Shown here piece after piece: positions 18,718 through 27,553 of a DNA stretch of 64,000 nt. A program made the translations under genes and the position numbers. Source of the DNA: DASRFA01 sp035651755 (GTDB lineage: Bacteria; Desulfobacterota; Binatia; UBA12015). Under the pieces are notes generated by a model. That model worked only from the letters and a program-made list of their open reading frames with translations. It was not told the origin of the DNA and did not search any database. The DNA lies in assembly GCA_035651755.1 (NCBI GenBank), contig DASRFA010000040.1:62001-126000 (forward strand), in the 5' to 3' direction. Position 1 is the stretch's first letter. Every line of letters starts with the position of its first letter.

Positions 18718-18841
18718 GGGCGGGTCGGCGCGTGTGCGAGCCCGGCGACTCCTGTCGGAGGCGCCCTTTTGTTGTCTCATGGATGAGGAAGGGCGCCTCC
18801 TCCAACGTCGCTGCCGTGCTCGCACACGCGCCGACCCGCCC
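18718..18841 (+). repeat. Long palindromic repeat, family B, copy 1
   Basis: A 124-base element with perfect 24-base terminal inverted arms (18718-18741 and 18818-18841, beginning GGGCGGGTCGGCGCGTGTG). It has a second perfect 12-base inner hairpin, GGAGGCGCCCTT at 18757-18768 with AAGGGCGCCTCC at 18789-18800. Between the arms lie asymmetric segments (GGCGACTCCTGTC on one side, TCCAACGTCGCTGCC on the other). The hairpin loop contains GTCTCATGG. It starts about 40 bases after the amidohydrolase stop. Confidence 0.88.
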
Positions 18842-19036
18842 GCTGTAGAGTAGATGCCAATCGGCGCGCGTCCGCCCGCGCGCCCGCTCCCGGCCGCCGC
18901 CGGCGGCCGTCCGCGGTCGCAGAAACGGTGCGAACGTGCGGCGCACTGCGGAAGCGACGCGCGGCGAGCCGCGCGAGCGGTCACGGGCGCATTCGGTCGA
19001 CCGCGGGGCCGGCTCGCACGGCGGGCGGTGCATGCG
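18842..19036. other. Spacer between the two inverted family B repeats
   Basis: This stretch of 195 bases is very GC-rich. I find no convincing coding sequence, promoter or RNA in it. Open frames crossing it have Arg/Ala/Pro-rich translations expected by chance at this base composition. Because it sits between two oppositely oriented copies of the same palindromic element, it could be cargo of a composite element or simply old intergenic DNA. Confidence 0.5.
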
Positions 19037-19160
19037 GCGGGGGCGGCGTGTGAGCGAGCACCGGCAGCGACGTTGGAGGAGGCGCCCCTCCTTGACCATG
19101 AGACAGAAAAAAGGGCGCCTCCGACAGGAGTCGCCGTGCTCGCTCACACGCCGCTCCCGC
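19037..19160 (-). repeat. Long palindromic repeat, family B, copy 2 (opposite orientation)
   Basis: Also 124 bases, this is the reverse complement of the element at 18718-18841. It shares the asymmetric inner segments, the GGGCGCCTCC/GGAGGCGCCC hairpin (19078-19087 with 19113-19122) and the loop GTCTCATGG on its own strand. The outer arms are again palindromic (CGGCGTGTGAGCGAGCAC at 19044-19061 with its complement at 19136-19153). They differ in sequence from copy 1, so arm changes occurred in pairs. Confidence 0.88.
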
Positions 19161-19323
19161 GCGCACCAACGCAACCCGCCACGCGCCTGCCGCGACAAGA
19201 CGCGTCCGCTCGTTGCCACCGCGCGCGGACCCCGCTGGACGCTCACGTGCGGGCGTGTTTGTGTCGAGGGAATCCGTGCGCGCCGGGCGGTCGGCTCGCG
19301 CGCCGGGCTCGTAGGACGCGACG
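19161..19323. other. Leader region before the GT2-methyltransferase gene
   Basis: These 163 bases separate the second family B repeat from the start at 19324. A promoter for the downstream two-gene operon should lie here, but I see no convincing -35/-10 pair. A T-rich patch, GGGCGTGTTTGTGTCG, is at about 19251-19267. No coding sequence is supported. Confidence 0.4.
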
Positions 19324-20802
19324 ATGGCCGATCTCCAAAGCCGAGAGGAGCCGCGGCGCCTCACGCTGAGCGTGATCGTGCCCGTGTACAACGAGCGCTC
19401 GACGATCCTCCGGATCCTCGCGCGCGTCGCGCGCCGCGCCGAGGTCGACGAGATCGTCGTCGTCGACGACTGCTCGCGCGACGGAACGCGCGACGTCCTG
19501 CGCACGGAGGCGGAAGCGGGCTGGCCGACGATCGCCGCCGACATCGGCCGGCCGCTGCCGCGCATGACGCTCCTCCATCACGAGGTGAACCAGGGAAAGG
19601 GCGCGGCTCTCCGGACCGGCTTCGCGTTCGCGACCTGCGACGTCTTCCTGACCCAGGACGCCGACCTCGAGTACGACCCCGCCGACTACGACAAGCTCCT
19701 CGCTCCCATCCAGGACGGACGCGCGGACGCGGTCTACGGGAGCCGCTTCGCCGGCTACCCGCGCCGCGTCCTCTACTTCTGGCACTCGCTCGGGAACAAG
19801 TTCTTGACGCTCCTCTCGAACATGCTCTGCGACCTGAACCTGACCGACATGGAGACGGGCTACAAGGCGATCCGCCGCGAGATCGTCGAGCGCATGGTCC
19901 TGCGCTCGCAGCGCTTCGGCATCGAGCCGGAGATCACCGCGAAGCTCGCGCGCCTCCGCGCCCGCATCTACGAGGTCCCGATCTCCTACAGCGGGCGATC
20001 GTACGCCGAGGGCAAGAAGATCGGCTGGAAGGACGCGGTCTCCGCGGTGTGGACGATGATCCGCTGCGCGCTCGTCGACGACCGCGAGCAGTCGGACCCC
20101 CTGCACGCGACCCTCCGCCGCATGGCCGCGCTCGACCGCTACAACGCCTTCCTCTTCGAAACGATCCGGCCGGCGATCGGCCAGCGCGTGCTCGAGGTCG
20201 GCGCCGGCACCGGCACGATGACCGCGTTCCTCCGCGACCGCGATCGCGTCGTCGCGACCGATCTCGACCCGCAATACGTGCATCTCCTCGAGCGCCGCTT
20301 CGAGAAGTCGCCCAACGTGGCGGTCGCGCGCTTCGACCTCGAGCGCGACGCGCCCGAGCCCGTGCGCGCGCACGCGTTCGACACGATCCTCTGCCTGAAC
20401 GTGCTGGAGCACGTCGGCGACGACCGGGCCGCGATCGATCGTCTCGCCCGGCTGCTCGAGCCCGACGGCCGCCTGATCGTCCTCGTCCCCGCGCACCGCC
20501 AGCTCTACGGCACGATCGACCACGCGGTCGGACATCACCGCCGCTACGGCCGCGGCGAGGTCGCCGACCTGCTGCGCTCCGCCGGCCTCGAGGTCGAGAG
20601 CGAGACCTTCGTGAACGCGACCTCGACGCCGGGCTGGTACCTGAACGGGCGCGTCTTCAAGCGCCGGAGCGTGCCCGGCTTCCAGGCGCGGATCGCGAAT
20701 CTCCTCGTGCCGGTCTACCGGCTCGAGCGCCGCCTGCGGCTCCCCTTCGGGCTGTCGGTGATCGCGGTCGGCCGGCGGCGCGCGGAGGCGCGCGCCGCCT
20801 GA
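19324..20802 (+). CDS. GT2 glycosyltransferase fused to SAM methyltransferase
   Basis: This is a 492-residue two-domain protein. Residues 10-250 are a GT-A domain with LSVIVPVYNERSTILRIL, IVVVDDCSRDGTRD, NQGKGAALRTGFAFA and the metal motif FLTQDADLEYDP. Also present is MTDMETGYK-like chemistry as LTDMETGYKAIRR. Residues 275-480 are a class I methyltransferase with VLEVGAGTGTMTAFL, VVATDLDPQYV, FDTILCLNVLEHVGDD and LEPDGRLIVLVPAH. One enzyme could therefore add a sugar, or make a lipid-linked sugar, and methylate the product. The ATG at 19324 precedes the fold by only a few residues. It is coupled to the sulfatase-fold protein downstream. Confidence 0.88.
   Translation: MADLQSREEPRRLTLSVIVPVYNERSTILRILARVARRAEVDEIVVVDDCSRDGTRDVLRTEAEAGWPTIAADIGRPLPRMTLLHHEVNQGKGAALRTGFAFATCDVFLTQDADLEYDPADYDKLLAPIQDGRADAVYGSRFAGYPRRVLYFWHSLGNKFLTLLSNMLCDLNLTDMETGYKAIRREIVERMVLRSQRFGIEPEITAKLARLRARIYEVPISYSGRSYAEGKKIGWKDAVSAVWTMIRCALVDDREQSDPLHATLRRMAALDRYNAFLFETIRPAIGQRVLEVGAGTGTMTAFLRDRDRVVATDLDPQYVHLLERRFEKSPNVAVARFDLERDAPEPVRAHAFDTILCLNVLEHVGDDRAAIDRLARLLEPDGRLIVLVPAHRQLYGTIDHAVGHHRRYGRGEVADLLRSAGLEVESETFVNATSTPGWYLNGRVFKRRSVPGFQARIANLLVPVYRLERRLRLPFGLSVIAVGRRRAEARAA
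20784..20788 (+). promoter_or_regulatory. Shine-Dalgarno GGAGG deciding a CTG start
   Basis: GGAGG lies ten bases before CTG 20799, inside the last codons of the preceding gene. No ATG, GTG or TTG occurs in the right frame between this site and the sulfatase fold, so the motif supports initiation at CTG. Confidence 0.55.
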
Positions 20803-22229
20803 AGCGCGGCCGCGCGATCGCGCTCGCGACGGCGGGCGCGCTGCTCGCCGCCGGCGGCGCCCTCGCCCTCGCGCGTTGGCGATCGTTCGCGGGGGGTGCC
20901 GGCGACGGCGCGCGCGCTGCGCCGGTCGCGCCAGCGGCGCGTGCCGACCGCCCCGACGTCCTCCTCGTCACGGTCGACACGCTGCGAGCCGATCACGTCG
21001 GCGCGTACGGCTACGCGCGCGCGACGTCGCCGCACCTCGACGCCCTCGCGCGCCAGGGCGCGCTCTTCGAGGTCGCGTACTCGCCGATGGGCGCGACCGG
21101 ACCGGCGCACGCGACCCTCTTCACGTCGCGCCAGCCGATCGCGCACGGGGTCGGCCGGAACGGCGTCCCGCTCCCCGACGACCTGCCGACGCTCGCGGGG
21201 CTGCTCACGGCGGCCGGCTATCGCTCGGCGGCGTTCGTGAGCGCGTTTCCGGTCGCGAGCCGGTTCGGCTTCGGGCGCGGCTTCGAGCACTACGACGACG
21301 CGTTCGGGCCGTCGGGGGGGACCGTCTCCTGGCGCCGGCGCTGGCGGCGGCGCGGCGCAACCGGAGCGTTCGACCGCCGCGGCGCCGAGACCGTCGACCG
21401 CGCTCTCGCGTGGCTCGGCGCGAGCGCGCGCGATCGGCCGCGCTTCCTCTGGGTACATCTCTTCGATCCGCACGAGCCGTACGACGCGCCGGCGCCCTGG
21501 GATCGCGCGTTCGCGCGCCCCGACGCCGCGACGCGCGAGCGCGCGATCGACGCGTACGACGGCGAGATCCTGTACGCCGACGCGCAGCTCGGCCGCCTCA
21601 TCGCGGCGTTCGACGCGCTGGCACCCGGCGGGCTCCTCGTGCTCGCGGCCGATCACGGCGAGGGCCTCTGGGACCACGGCGTGGCGCACCACGGGCGGAC
21701 GCTCTTCGAGGAGGAGGTGCGGGTCCCGCTCGTCGTGCGCTGGCCGGGGCGCGTCGCTGCCGGCGCGCGCGTCCCGCAGCCGGCGCACCTGATCGATGTC
21801 CTGCCGACGATCGCCGGCGCCGCCGGCGTCGCGATCGCCGGCGGAGGCGCTCGGTTCGACGGCGTCGACCTGATCGCGGCCCTCGCCTCCGGACCGCCGC
21901 TCGACGCGGCGCGGCCGATCCAACTCCAGCTCCCGTTCGCCGGCGCGGAGAGCGATGCGCGCTCGCGCCGCCCGTCCTTCGGGCTTCGCGCGGGCGACTG
22001 GAAGCTCGTCGAGCCGCGTCGGCCCGGCGCCCCCGCGCTCTTCGACCTCCGGACGGATCCGCGCGAGCGCTCGGACGTCGCCGGGCGCGAGCCGGCGCGC
22101 GTCGCCGAGATGGAGGCGGCGCTCGCCCGCTGGCGCGACGCGGAGCTCGCAGCCGGAGGCGGGCGGGCGGCGCCCGACATCCCGGCCGACGTGCGGCGCT
22201 CGCTGCGCGCGCTCGGCTACGCGGACTGA
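20799..22229 (+). CDS. Sulfatase-fold periplasmic enzyme (alkaline phosphatase superfamily), CTG start
   Basis: This 476-residue protein has an N-terminal membrane anchor after KRGR, then a sulfatase-fold catalytic domain. The metal site begins VTVDTLRADHVGAYGY. The nucleophile region reads GATGPAHATLFTSRQP, where canonical sulfatases have C-x-P-S-R. Here Thr occupies the Cys position and His the Arg position, so formylglycine cannot form. Thr is the nucleophile in phosphoglycerol and phosphoethanolamine transferases of the same superfamily. The second metal site is AADHGEGLWDHG. The C-terminus ends RSLRALGYAD, a motif shared with the protein at 40949. The likely start is CTG 20799, overlapping the previous TGA as CTGA. 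It may transfer or hydrolyse phospho or sulfo groups on a glycan. Confidence 0.8.
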   Translation: MKRGRAIALATAGALLAAGGALALARWRSFAGGAGDGARAAPVAPAARADRPDVLLVTVDTLRADHVGAYGYARATSPHLDALARQGALFEVAYSPMGATGPAHATLFTSRQPIAHGVGRNGVPLPDDLPTLAGLLTAAGYRSAAFVSAFPVASRFGFGRGFEHYDDAFGPSGGTVSWRRRWRRRGATGAFDRRGAETVDRALAWLGASARDRPRFLWVHLFDPHEPYDAPAPWDRAFARPDAATRERAIDAYDGEILYADAQLGRLIAAFDALAPGGLLVLAADHGEGLWDHGVAHHGRTLFEEEVRVPLVVRWPGRVAAGARVPQPAHLIDVLPTIAGAAGVAIAGGGARFDGVDLIAALASGPPLDAARPIQLQLPFAGAESDARSRRPSFGLRAGDWKLVEPRRPGAPALFDLRTDPRERSDVAGREPARVAEMEAALARWRDAELAAGGGRAAPDIPADVRRSLRALGYAD

Positions 22230-22351
22230 GGCGCCGGGGTCGCGTCCGCGCTGCGCCGGGCCCGCCGACCAACATTCGCCGAGGGCCTCGACACGCCGCC
22301 GGCGTGCGCGCACTCTGGATCGGGGCCAAACGATCCATCGAAGAGCGAAGC

Positions 22352-23212
<861 letters not shown>

Positions 23213-23356
23213 CCGCATTCCCTCGAGGCTCCGCGCGAGCCGCCGATAACGTCGTCGAGCCGTGCGCGCTCTTGCATCGCGCGCGGCGACTCGTCAGGTG
23301 TCGCGAGCGACGCGCGCCGGCGGATCGCGGGCCGCGCGCTCGCGGACCAGCGGACG

Positions 23357-23364
23357 AAAGGAGA
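23357..23364 (+). promoter_or_regulatory. Shine-Dalgarno AAAGGAGA before small lipoprotein
   Basis: AAAGGAGA sits five to six bases before ATG 23370. It is one of the strongest ribosome sites in the window, and it selects that ATG over the upstream in-frame start at 23262. Confidence 0.7.
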
Positions 23365-23369
23365 CGGGG

Positions 23370-23615
23370 ATGAGTGGTCGTGGCAGGAAGGCCGGCTTGG
23401 TTTTCGCGCTTCTCTGTGCGTTCGTGATCGGATGCTACGCGGGGCCGACGATCGCGTATCAGCCGCACATGGAGAACGCGCTGTCGGCGCTCCAGTCGGC
23501 GCGGCGCGAGCTCGAGATGGCGGAGCCGAACAAGGGCGGCTTCCGCGAGCAGGCGATCGGCCTCGTCGACCAGGCGATCTCGGCCGTCCGCCAAGGCATG
23601 AACGCCGCGAGCTGA
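23370..23615 (+). CDS. Small exported helical protein, probable lipoprotein
   Basis: This 81-residue protein has a basic N-terminus, a hydrophobic stretch and then FVIGC, which fits a lipobox with the Cys as lipid-modified residue 1. The mature part is short and alpha-helical by pattern (ALSALQSARRELEMAE, then REQAIGLVDQAISAVRQGM). Ala, Leu and Ile recur at heptad-like spacing, suggesting a helical hairpin or a self-associating coil. I do not recognise a named family. The strong SD and the ending before a repeat support a real, well-translated gene. It is not clearly in operon with the zinc peptidase (157 bases apart). Confidence 0.75.
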   Translation: MSGRGRKAGLVFALLCAFVIGCYAGPTIAYQPHMENALSALQSARRELEMAEPNKGGFREQAIGLVDQAISAVRQGMNAAS

Positions 23616-23645
23616 CCTCGGCCGACGCCCCATTCTCCGCATACG

Positions 23646-23725
23646 GCGAGCGAAGCGAGCCCGCGGGGAGTGGGGCCCCGTTCGGCTTTGCCGAACGGGG
23701 CGAGGGGAGCGATCCCCTCGTGCGA
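23646..23725 (+). repeat. Dispersed structured repeat, family A, copy 2
   Basis: An 80-base copy beginning GCGAGCGAAGCGAGCCCGC. Both hairpins are perfectly paired here: arms CCCCGTTCGGC and GCCGAACGGGG around a TTT loop, and GAGGGGA/TCCCCTC around GCGA. It lies 30 bases after the small lipoprotein gene and ends two bases before GTG 23728, so it forms the untranslated leader of the next gene if that gene is transcribed from upstream. Confidence 0.88.
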
Positions 23726-23727
23726 TA

Positions 23728-25932
23728 GTGAAGAGCTTCATCCGCGAGGCCGTGGCCGCGGGCGCCGTGGCTGCGGTCGTCGCGGCGTACGTCCTGCGAC
23801 CGCTCCTCTCGGCGCCTGGTTCGCTGCCGCGCTACGTCGGGCCGCATGCGGCATTCGAGAACGCCGATCGCAACCTGAACCTCTGGATCCTCGCGTGGAC
23901 GGCGCGCGCCGCGCTCCGGGATCCCGGGCATCTCTTCGACGGCAACATCTACTTCCCGGCCGCCAACACTCTCGCCGGATCGGAGACGATGCTCGCGCAC
24001 CTGCCGCTCCTGGCACCCGTCTGGCGCGCGACCGGCGACGCGACCGCGGTGCTGAAGGCGGAGATGGCGTGGGGGATCGCGGGCACCGCGCTCGCGGTCT
24101 ACGCGCTCGCGCGCTTCGCGGGCATGGCGCCGTTCGCGGCGGCGCTGGTCGCGGCGGCGGTCGCGCTCGAGCCCGGCCGCGTGAACCCGCTCGGCACCGG
24201 GAACGGGCTCGCGGCGCAGCCGCAGTACCTCGGCTTCCAGTACGCGCCGCTCGCGCTTCTCGCGATCGTCGCCTGGGCGCGCGGGCGGACGCGCGCCGGA
24301 GCGATCGGTCTCGCGCTCGCGCTCGCCCTGCAGGCGCTCGCCTGCTTCTACCTCGGCTACTACGCCTTCGTGACGGTTCCGCTCTTCGGCGCGTTTCTGC
24401 TGGCGACGGGGCACGGTGCGCGCGCGCTCGCCGGCCTCGCCGCGAGCGTCGCGGCCGCCGGCGCGCTCGTTCTCCCGGTCGCGCTCCGGTACGTCGCGGC
24501 GCGCGACGCGGGCGCCGTCCGGGTTCCGGATCCGAGCCTGCCATGGCGCGGGTCTCTCCTGGGCGCGGGCTTCGCGGCGGGCGCCGCGTGGGTCGGTCCG
24601 CTGGCGCTCGGCCTCGCGTTCGTCGGGATCGCGGCCGCGCTCGGGCGCCGACGCGGCGTCGCTCCGGAGAGCGCCGCGACGCCGGGGGACGAACCGGCGA
24701 TCGCGCGAGCGTCGTGGCTCCTGGCGCTCTCCGCCCTCGTCCTCGCGCTCGGCCCGGAGCTCCGCCTCGGAAGCGCCGGCACGTTGCCGCTGCCGCACGG
24801 TTGGCTCGCCGCGATCGTGCCGGGCTTCGGCATCCTCCGCGGTCCGATGCGCGCGCTGTCGCTCGCGACCCTCGGCGCGTCGCTCGCGGGCGGGCTCGCG
24901 CTCGCGCGCGCCGGCGCGCTCTGGCCGCCGCGCGCGCGCGCGGCGATCGCCGTCGCCGGTGTGGCGGCGGCCGCGCTCTGGCTCGCCTGGACCCCGGTTG
25001 CGATCGATCGGTCGCCGCTCGGAGGCGAGCTGCCGCCGGTCTACCGCTGGCTCGCGTCGCAGCCGGTCGACGGCCCCGTGCTCGAGGTGCCGGGTGCCGC
25101 GTCGGAGGAGGACCTGGGCGGCCTCGCGCGCGAATCCCGCTACATGGCCTACTCCACCCGGCACTGGCACCCGCTCGTGAACGGGTACACGGCGTATCCG
25201 CCGGTCTGGGGCGAGCTCGCGAAGTCGCTCGCGCGACGACTGCCGGATCGCGACGCGCTGCAGACGCTCGTCGACCTCGCGCCCGTTCGCTGGGTGATCG
25301 CGCACCGCGACTTCATGGGGAACGCCGAGCGCTCCGCCTGGGACGCGAGCGCGCCGGAGGCCGGCCTCGCGCTCCGCGCGACCTTCGGCGGCGACGCGGT
25401 CTACGCCGTCGACCTCGCGCCGAGCGCCGACTGGCGCGGCGCGATCGTCGACCCGCCGCGCGGCGTGACCCTCGAGGGCACGTCGACCGCACCGCTTCCG
25501 CAGACGTGCCGGCGCGCGGACCTGAGGGCGCGCTTCCCTGCCGAGATGCGCGCCGCGCTCACGGTGCGAGCCGTTCCGACGCGGGTCGAGAACCGCGGCG
25601 ACTGCACCTGGCCCGCGCTCTCGATCCGACCGGAAGGGCTCGTCGTCTTGACGGCGGGCTGGGTCGACGCGCCGCCCGGCACGGCGCCGCCCGTCGTCCG
25701 CGCCCGCCTGCCGCGGGACCTCGCCCCGGGCTCGGGCGCGGACGTCGACGCCCTCGTGCTGACGCCCGGCGTGCCGGGGAGGTACCGCCTTCGGCTCGAC
25801 CTCGCTCAGGAAGGCGGCGGGCCGCCGCTCGCGTCGGCGGAGGGCGTCGTCGACGTGCTGCCCGGGCGAACGGCCGTGCCGCCCTCCGCGGCACCGGGCG
25901 CCGCGCCGGCCGACGCGGGCGCGACCGAGTAG
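23728..25932 (+). CDS. Polytopic membrane protein with periplasmic motif module and C-terminal Ig-like domain (paralogue A)
   Basis: This 734-residue protein has about eleven hydrophobic segments (residues 5-430). Early blocks are ENADRNLNLWILAW and LFDGNIYFPAANTLAGSE, shared with the protein at 27554. A periplasmic module follows: GPVLEVPGA, RHWHPLVNGYTAYPP, then RLPDRDALQTLVDL. It recurs in six proteins of this window. Residues about 590-700 look like an Ig-like beta domain with ENRGDCTWPAL, similar to the FW/NBR1-type pattern. A GT-C-like role in glycan assembly is inferred; I do not know the family's function. GTG 23728 abuts a repeat. The last 127 bases overlap the convergent gene. Confidence 0.7.
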   Translation: MKSFIREAVAAGAVAAVVAAYVLRPLLSAPGSLPRYVGPHAAFENADRNLNLWILAWTARAALRDPGHLFDGNIYFPAANTLAGSETMLAHLPLLAPVWRATGDATAVLKAEMAWGIAGTALAVYALARFAGMAPFAAALVAAAVALEPGRVNPLGTGNGLAAQPQYLGFQYAPLALLAIVAWARGRTRAGAIGLALALALQALACFYLGYYAFVTVPLFGAFLLATGHGARALAGLAASVAAAGALVLPVALRYVAARDAGAVRVPDPSLPWRGSLLGAGFAAGAAWVGPLALGLAFVGIAAALGRRRGVAPESAATPGDEPAIARASWLLALSALVLALGPELRLGSAGTLPLPHGWLAAIVPGFGILRGPMRALSLATLGASLAGGLALARAGALWPPRARAAIAVAGVAAAALWLAWTPVAIDRSPLGGELPPVYRWLASQPVDGPVLEVPGAASEEDLGGLARESRYMAYSTRHWHPLVNGYTAYPPVWGELAKSLARRLPDRDALQTLVDLAPVRWVIAHRDFMGNAERSAWDASAPEAGLALRATFGGDAVYAVDLAPSADWRGAIVDPPRGVTLEGTSTAPLPQTCRRADLRARFPAEMRAALTVRAVPTRVENRGDCTWPALSIRPEGLVVLTAGWVDAPPGTAPPVVRARLPRDLAPGSGADVDALVLTPGVPGRYRLRLDLAQEGGGPPLASAEGVVDVLPGRTAVPPSAAPGAAPADAGATE

Positions 25933-27524
25933 ATCCGGATGAGCGGCCCGGGACGCGCCACGCCCGCGAAGTCCTTGAAGGGCGCGTAGTAGCCGTCGGC
26001 GTCCTCGAACCATCCACCGGGCTCGGATCCGCTGTAGGGCGAGAACTCCGCCACCAGCGCGAGGCGCGGACGGATGGCCTCGAACGCCGCGGGATCGACG
26101 CGCGAGAACGGCAGCTGGTGCTCGTGCGTGAGGACGAAGCGGGCGCCGCCGACATCGCGATCATCGCCGTGGAGATCCCGGCGGCGGACGCCCGGCGGCA
26201 TCACGGGAACGCCGTAGCCGGTTCCCCAGAAGGTCATCGTGCCGAGCACGGCGACCTCGTCGCCGGCGCGCGCGTGGTCGGCGAGCCAGCGCGCCGCGAG
26301 CACGCGCGTGTCGGTCTCCGCCAGGATGCGATCGTGCGCGACGCTCGCGGCGAAGGGCTCCGCCGCGATCGCGACCGTCGCGACCGCGAGCGCGGGCACG
26401 GCCGCTCGGCCGAGCGGGCGCGCCGCTCGCACGAGGAGCCGCGCGACGAGCAGGCAGAGCACCGGGAGGATCGGCGTCAAGTAGCGAACGTGGTGCACCG
26501 GCGAAACGCCGATCACGAAGAACCAGAGGAGCGAGAAGAGCGCGCCCAGGAAGAAGAGCGGCTCGGCCCCGACGAAGCCGTACGCGACCGCCGGCAGCAC
26601 GAGCAGCGCGAACGCGAGCCCGGCGCCGTGACGGAGCGAGACCGTCACGTGGTAGGGGAACGCGCGCGGCTGCGCCGCGCCGCCCTCGGGGGCGAGCACG
26701 GTTCCGACCGAGGGGCCCATCTGCTTCCAGACGAAGCCCCAGTCGAGGACGAGATACGGCCCGGTCGCGACGAAGACGGCGACCGCGACGAGCGCGCCGA
26801 GCACGACGACCGCGGGAAAAAACCGCCGCCATCCGCTTCCGCGCGAGCCCAGCACGCCCGCCGCGTAGAGCGGCACGAGCAGCAGGCTCCCCGGCTGCTT
26901 CATGCCGGTCGCGATGCCGATCCAGACGCCGGCCGACGCCGCCCTGCGGGCGGTCGGCTGCTCCGCGACGCGTGCGCACGCGGCGAGCGCGGGGACCATC
27001 GCGAGCGTCAGCAGCGCCTCCGCCTTGAGCGCGTGGCTGTCGCGGACGTGGAGGAAGCACGTCGCGAGGAGCGCCGCGGCGACGAGCCCGGTCGAAGGCC
27101 CCGCGCGCGGCCGTGCGACGAGGTAGACGGCGAGCACCGTGAGCGTTCCCGCCAAGGCCGAGAGCGCTCGTCCGATGCGGAGCACGTCGCCGCCGGTCCC
27201 GCCCGGAAGCCCGGCGATGTCCTTCTGCACGGCCGTCGGATATGGAGGCGTGGGCGCGAAGAAGCCGCGTACCCGGAGGCCCGCCTCGCCCCACAGCCAA
27301 ACCGAGTACAGGTAGAGGCCGGGATAGACATGGTACTGCGGGTTCAGTTCGCCGCGCGCGAAGCGGAGCGTCGGCTCGAGGATCTCCTTCTCGTCGGGAC
27401 GCGCCAGCGGGTGCGGGAGGCCGAAGCCGAGCGCCCAGAAGCGGAGCCACGCCGCGACCGCGACGATCGCGAGCAGGGCCAGCAGCGGCGCCGCGTGCGA
27501 CAGGCGCCGCCGGCGCGGGGACAT
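25806..27524 (-). CDS. GT39/PMT-like lipid-sugar-dependent membrane glycosyltransferase
   Basis: This 572-residue protein is an ArnT/PMT-like GT-C enzyme. After the first helix it has the acidic catalytic motif PLARPDEKEIL, then a large first loop. The helices include KAEALLTLAMVPAL and GIATGMKQPGSLLLVP, and VSPVHHVRYLTPILPVLCL is the conserved late block. The C-terminal 150 residues are periplasmic (HEHQLPFSRVDPAAFEAI). It would use a polyprenyl-phosphate sugar made by an enzyme such as that at 11426. The final 45 residues are low-complexity Ser/Thr/Pro/Ala, encoded antisense to the end of paralogue A. It diverges from 27554 across only 29 bases. Confidence 0.82.
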   Translation of the reverse strand: MSPRRRRLSHAAPLLALLAIVAVAAWLRFWALGFGLPHPLARPDEKEILEPTLRFARGELNPQYHVYPGLYLYSVWLWGEAGLRVRGFFAPTPPYPTAVQKDIAGLPGGTGGDVLRIGRALSALAGTLTVLAVYLVARPRAGPSTGLVAAALLATCFLHVRDSHALKAEALLTLAMVPALAACARVAEQPTARRAASAGVWIGIATGMKQPGSLLLVPLYAAGVLGSRGSGWRRFFPAVVVLGALVAVAVFVATGPYLVLDWGFVWKQMGPSVGTVLAPEGGAAQPRAFPYHVTVSLRHGAGLAFALLVLPAVAYGFVGAEPLFFLGALFSLLWFFVIGVSPVHHVRYLTPILPVLCLLVARLLVRAARPLGRAAVPALAVATVAIAAEPFAASVAHDRILAETDTRVLAARWLADHARAGDEVAVLGTMTFWGTGYGVPVMPPGVRRRDLHGDDRDVGGARFVLTHEHQLPFSRVDPAAFEAIRPRLALVAEFSPYSGSEPGGWFEDADGYYAPFKDFAGVARPGPLIRIYSVAPASAGAAPGAAEGGTAVRPGSTSTTPSADASGGPPPS

Positions 27525-27553
27525 GGCGGCGGACGCTAACGGGTAGGGTTCCG

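Noticed and set aside
18854..19369. Possible gene in the region between the amidohydrolase and the GT2 fusion
   Set aside because: The frame reads through a palindromic repeat and gives Arg/Ala/Pro-rich sequence with no motif, and it has no ribosome site.
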